Origin: Deltaproteobacteria bacterium
GTDB lineage: Bacteria; Desulfobacterota; Dissulfuribacteria; Dissulfuribacterales; UBA3076
DNA: 8,510 bases
Reading direction: 5' to 3'
NCBI GenBank assembly: GCA_021159445.1
Contig: JAGGRV010000205.1
Location: 1 to 8,510 of the forward strand
The notes under the pieces are model-generated. The model searched no databases and was not told the origin of the DNA. It worked only from the letters and a program-made list of their open reading frames with translations. A program made the position numbers and the translations under genes. This document shows positions 6,759 to 8,510 of the stretch, piece by piece (position 1 is the stretch's first letter; the number at the start of each line of letters is the position of its first letter).

Positions 6759-7004
6759 CTATAGACGTGAGTCAACGTGGCCTGGTCCTCCGCACTCCGG
6801 CGTGTAGCATGTGACATTCCCAAAATCACACTTCTCGCCGCATGAAGGACAAGTGTCCGGCGGCACTGCCGCTGATATGAGAAAGCCGCACTTTGAGCAT
6901 TTCCAGTAAGTCTGGTTGCATTGAGGACAGATATCCCCCACAAATTTACCTGAAGCTGTATAGCCGCAGTGAGCACACACCCATTCTTTCTTTTTATTTT
7001 CCAT
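6759..7004 (-). CDS. Small cysteine-rich rubredoxin/zinc-ribbon-like protein
   Basis: This 81-residue protein has 11 cysteines. Two successive metal knuckle pairs are visible: CAHC (10-13) with CPQC (26-29), and CSKC (36-39) with CPSC (52-55). A tail follows with Cys59, Cys66 and Cys71 in CDFGNVTCYTPECGGPG, ending DSRL. The CxxCG…CPxCG pattern fits a rubredoxin-like or zinc-ribbon site, so each pair could hold one Fe or Zn; the three tail cysteines have no obvious partner. There is no signal peptide, so it is cytoplasmic. A strong AGGAGG (7018-7013) lies eight bases before the ATG, and the gene begins 16 bases after the copper ATPase stop. Standing before a rubrerythrin-like gene and a rubredoxin fusion, it may be an electron carrier, but a zinc protein or metallochaperone for the ATPase locus cannot be excluded. 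I do not know a gene name. Confidence 0.8.
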   Translation of the reverse strand: MENKKKEWVCAHCGYTASGKFVGDICPQCNQTYWKCSKCGFLISAAVPPDTCPSCGEKCDFGNVTCYTPECGGPGHVDSRL

Positions 7005-7020
7005 GTTATTTTCCTCCTTT

Positions 7021-7881
7021 TTACCTAACCTTAAATCGCCGCAGACGCAACGAATTGCTGACTACAGAGACCGAGCTCATGGCCATGGCGGCCGCTGCAA
7101 ACACCGGATTCAAAAGGATCCCGAAGAACGGATACAGGACCCCGGCTGCAATGGGAATCCCCAGGCTGTTGTAAAAAAATGCCCAGAAAAGGTTCTGCTT
7201 GATTACCCGCATGGTCTGAAACGAGAGCCTGATAGCTGCTGGAACAGATCGCAAATCGTCTCTGATCAGAGTTATGTCACTTGCTTCTATGGCCACATCT
7301 GTCCCGGCGCCGAGGGCAATCCCGATGTCGGCCGTTGTCAGGGCAGGCGCATCGTTAATGCCGTCCCCCACCATGGCCACGATCTGGCCTTTGGCCTGAA
7401 GCTGCTTAATCTCATCGGCCTTATCACCAGGAAGAACCTCGGCATGTATCTGATCAATGCCGACGGCATCAGCAACGGCTTGGGCGGTTTTTTCATTATC
7501 TCCGGTGATCATGGCCACATTCAACCCCATGTCCCTGAGACTTAAAACCGTTTCTCGGGCAGATGCCTTTGGCATATCTGAAAGGGCAATCAGGCCGGTA
7601 ATCCGGCCTTCTTCGGCCACAAAAACACACGTCTTGGCCTCTTCGGCAAGCCTTTTGGCCTTATCAATGAAACCCTCCATTGCCACGGCCTCTTTTTCCA
7701 TAAGCCTGAGGTTACCCAAAAGCAATTTCCTGCCATTTACGACTGCCCTGGCCCCAAGGCCTGACAGGGCCTCAAAATCTTCAACATGGTCAGGTTCCAA
7801 TTGTTCTTTACGGCCTCTTTCAACAATGGCCTGGGCAAGAGGGTGCTCTGAAACAGCCTCAATGGAAATGGCTGTTTTCAA
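7021..7881 (-). CDS. copA: CopA-like ATPase, downstream fragment (N domain, hinge, last two helices)
   Basis: This is the piece after the internal stop, in the same frame. It holds the nucleotide-binding SEHPLAQ motif typical of P1B pumps (HP codons 7845-7840), MITGDN, the hinge MVGDGINDAP, and two C-terminal membrane helices. These contain YNSLGIPIAAG and MSSVSVVSNSLRL, where the Asn and the Met/Ser residues match the Cu+-binding P1B-1 signature. If translated separately it would have to restart at the TTG at 7881-7879, which has no clear ribosome binding site, so independent expression is doubtful. The stop at 7023-7021 lies 16 bases before the cysteine-rich gene. Confidence 0.6.
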   Translation of the reverse strand: MKTAISIEAVSEHPLAQAIVERGRKEQLEPDHVEDFEALSGLGARAVVNGRKLLLGNLRLMEKEAVAMEGFIDKAKRLAEEAKTCVFVAEEGRITGLIALSDMPKASARETVLSLRDMGLNVAMITGDNEKTAQAVADAVGIDQIHAEVLPGDKADEIKQLQAKGQIVAMVGDGINDAPALTTADIGIALGAGTDVAIEASDITLIRDDLRSVPAAIRLSFQTMRVIKQNLFWAFFYNSLGIPIAAGVLYPFFGILLNPVFAAAAMAMSSVSVVSNSLRLRRFKVR

Positions 7882-7890
7882 AACGTCATC

Positions 7891-8510
7891 TTATTCTATG
7901 CCTTCTGCTGTCAGTATGTCTGTAACCTCAGGCTCTCCCCTGGTCAGGGTGCCTGTCTTGTCAAAGATAATAGTGGTCAGCTTATAGGCCTTCTCAAGGC
8001 TCTCACCACCCTTGATCAAAATACCGTTTTCAGCCCCGAGTCCGGTGCCGACCATCACTGCAGTAGGTGTTGCCAGGCCCATGGCACATGGGCAGGCAAT
8101 GATCAGGACAGATACAAAATTGAGCAGGGCACGGCTGAAGACCGGTTCGGGCACGAAAAAATACCAGATCAAAAAGGTCAGCACAGCTACGCCAAAGACC
8201 ACTGGCACAAAGATGGATGCCACCTTGTCCACCACTCGCTGGATCGGGGCCTTGGACCCCTGGGCCTCTTCGACCAGCCGGATGATCTGGGCAAGGGCCG
8301 TCTCAGCCCCTACCTTGGTTGCCCTGAACGTAAAGCTCCCGCTCTTATTCAGGGTAGCTGCAAAAATATCACTTCCAATCTCCTTTGCCACTGGAATACT
8401 CTCTCCGGTAAACATGGATTCGTCGATTGAAGATGACCCAGTAACAATCACTCCATCCGTGGGGATCTTTTCACCGGGCCGCACCAGGATCACGTCTCCT
8501 TCCATCACTG
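7891..8510 (-). CDS. copA: CopA-like ATPase, upstream fragment (actuator, CPC helix, phosphorylation site)
   Basis: This is the piece before the internal stop, partial at its N-terminus because the frame runs off the window. It begins within the actuator domain (GDVILVRPGEKIPTDG) and carries the dephosphorylation loop TGES (8409-8398). Two membrane helices follow, the second holding the metal-binding CPC of IACPCAMGLATP (CPC codons 8094-8086), and then the phosphorylated aspartate in DKTGTLT (Asp codon 7962-7960). It ends at GIE just after the start of the P domain. CPC marks a P1B heavy-metal transporter; the Cu+ subtype is read from motifs in the downstream fragment. Confidence 0.7.
   Translation of the reverse strand, partial: VMEGDVILVRPGEKIPTDGVIVTGSSSIDESMFTGESIPVAKEIGSDIFAATLNKSGSFTFRATKVGAETALAQIIRLVEEAQGSKAPIQRVVDKVASIFVPVVFGVAVLTFLIWYFFVPEPVFSRALLNFVSVLIIACPCAMGLATPTAVMVGTGLGAENGILIKGGESLEKAYKLTTIIFDKTGTLTRGEPEVTDILTAEGIE

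Larger units (their letters stand above)
7021..8510 (-). pseudogene. copA: Copper-type P1B ATPase gene (copA-like), interrupted by an in-frame stop and cut by the window edge
   Basis: One continuous minus-strand frame from 8510 to the TAA at 7023-7021 encodes the second half or more of a heavy-metal P-type ATPase that exports Cu+ across the inner membrane at the cost of ATP. It is broken by a single TAA at 7893-7891. Both sides lie in the same frame and join seamlessly in the family alignment (…TAEGIE-stop-DDVLKTAISIEAVSEHPLAQ…), so one substitution, for instance CAA to TAA, explains it. The break falls between the phosphorylation site and the nucleotide-binding HP motif, so neither piece alone can be an active pump. 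The N-terminal metal-binding domain and first membrane helices are beyond the right edge. A sequencing or assembly error is a real alternative. GGCC is unusually dense throughout, unlike neighbouring genes. Confidence 0.75.

Noticed and set aside
7891..7893. Recoded stop codon (selenocysteine or pyrrolysine) in the ATPase
   Set aside because: The codon is TAA, whereas selenocysteine uses TGA and pyrrolysine TAG; family members have no special residue here.
7879..7893. Frameshift in the ATPase gene
   Set aside because: The two halves are in the same reading frame with no gap in the family alignment; only a nonsense codon separates them.

Overview
The window looks like chromosomal DNA from a strictly anaerobic bacterium, most plausibly a Desulfobacterota (former Deltaproteobacteria) lineage. 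The clues are a two-subunit biotin carboxylase system with its own biotin ligase, a rubredoxin domain fused to a stand-alone glutamate-synthase FMN domain, a rubrerythrin-like di-iron protein and a very cysteine-rich rubredoxin-like miniprotein. The taxonomic call is inference from gene content; there is no rRNA or other phylogenetic marker here. No phage, transposase, CRISPR, tRNA or rRNA signal was seen.

Layout. Positions 1-292 hold no confident gene: perhaps the last codons of an upstream gene, then an AT-rich leader with a 10-bp palindrome and a strong ribosome binding site. From 293 to 4587 a plus-strand operon encodes a biotin carboxylase subunit (293-1759), a carboxyltransferase plus biotin-carrier subunit (1769-3781) and a monofunctional biotin-protein ligase (3799-4587). 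Together they form a self-contained unit: the ligase biotinylates Lys634 of the second subunit, the first subunit carboxylates that biotin using ATP and bicarbonate, and the carboxyltransferase passes CO2 to a 2-oxo acid, most likely pyruvate, giving oxaloacetate. Both carboxylase subunits depart from the family consensus at conserved active-site positions, so the acceptor is not certain.

The plus operon converges on a minus-strand group across 55 bp. Read in its own direction (high to low coordinates) this group is: a Cu+-type P1B ATPase (copA-like, entering from beyond the right edge and broken by an in-frame TAA at 7893-7891), an 81-residue protein with 11 cysteines (7004-6759), a rubrerythrin-like ferritin-fold protein without its usual rubredoxin domain (6652-6140), and a rubredoxin-GltS fusion (6058-4643). 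The last three look like a redox or oxygen-stress set in which the rubredoxin and di-iron functions, often fused in rubrerythrins, sit on separate polypeptides. Whether the copper ATPase shares their transcript is unknown; its base composition (very frequent GGCC) is unlike its neighbours.

Octamer repeats of the form YGAGTRGT lie on both sides of the rubrerythrin-like gene in opposite orientations. I see no clearly new multi-gene system. The items most worth a second look are the divergent carboxylase active site, the split redox module, the interrupted copper ATPase and the octamer repeats.
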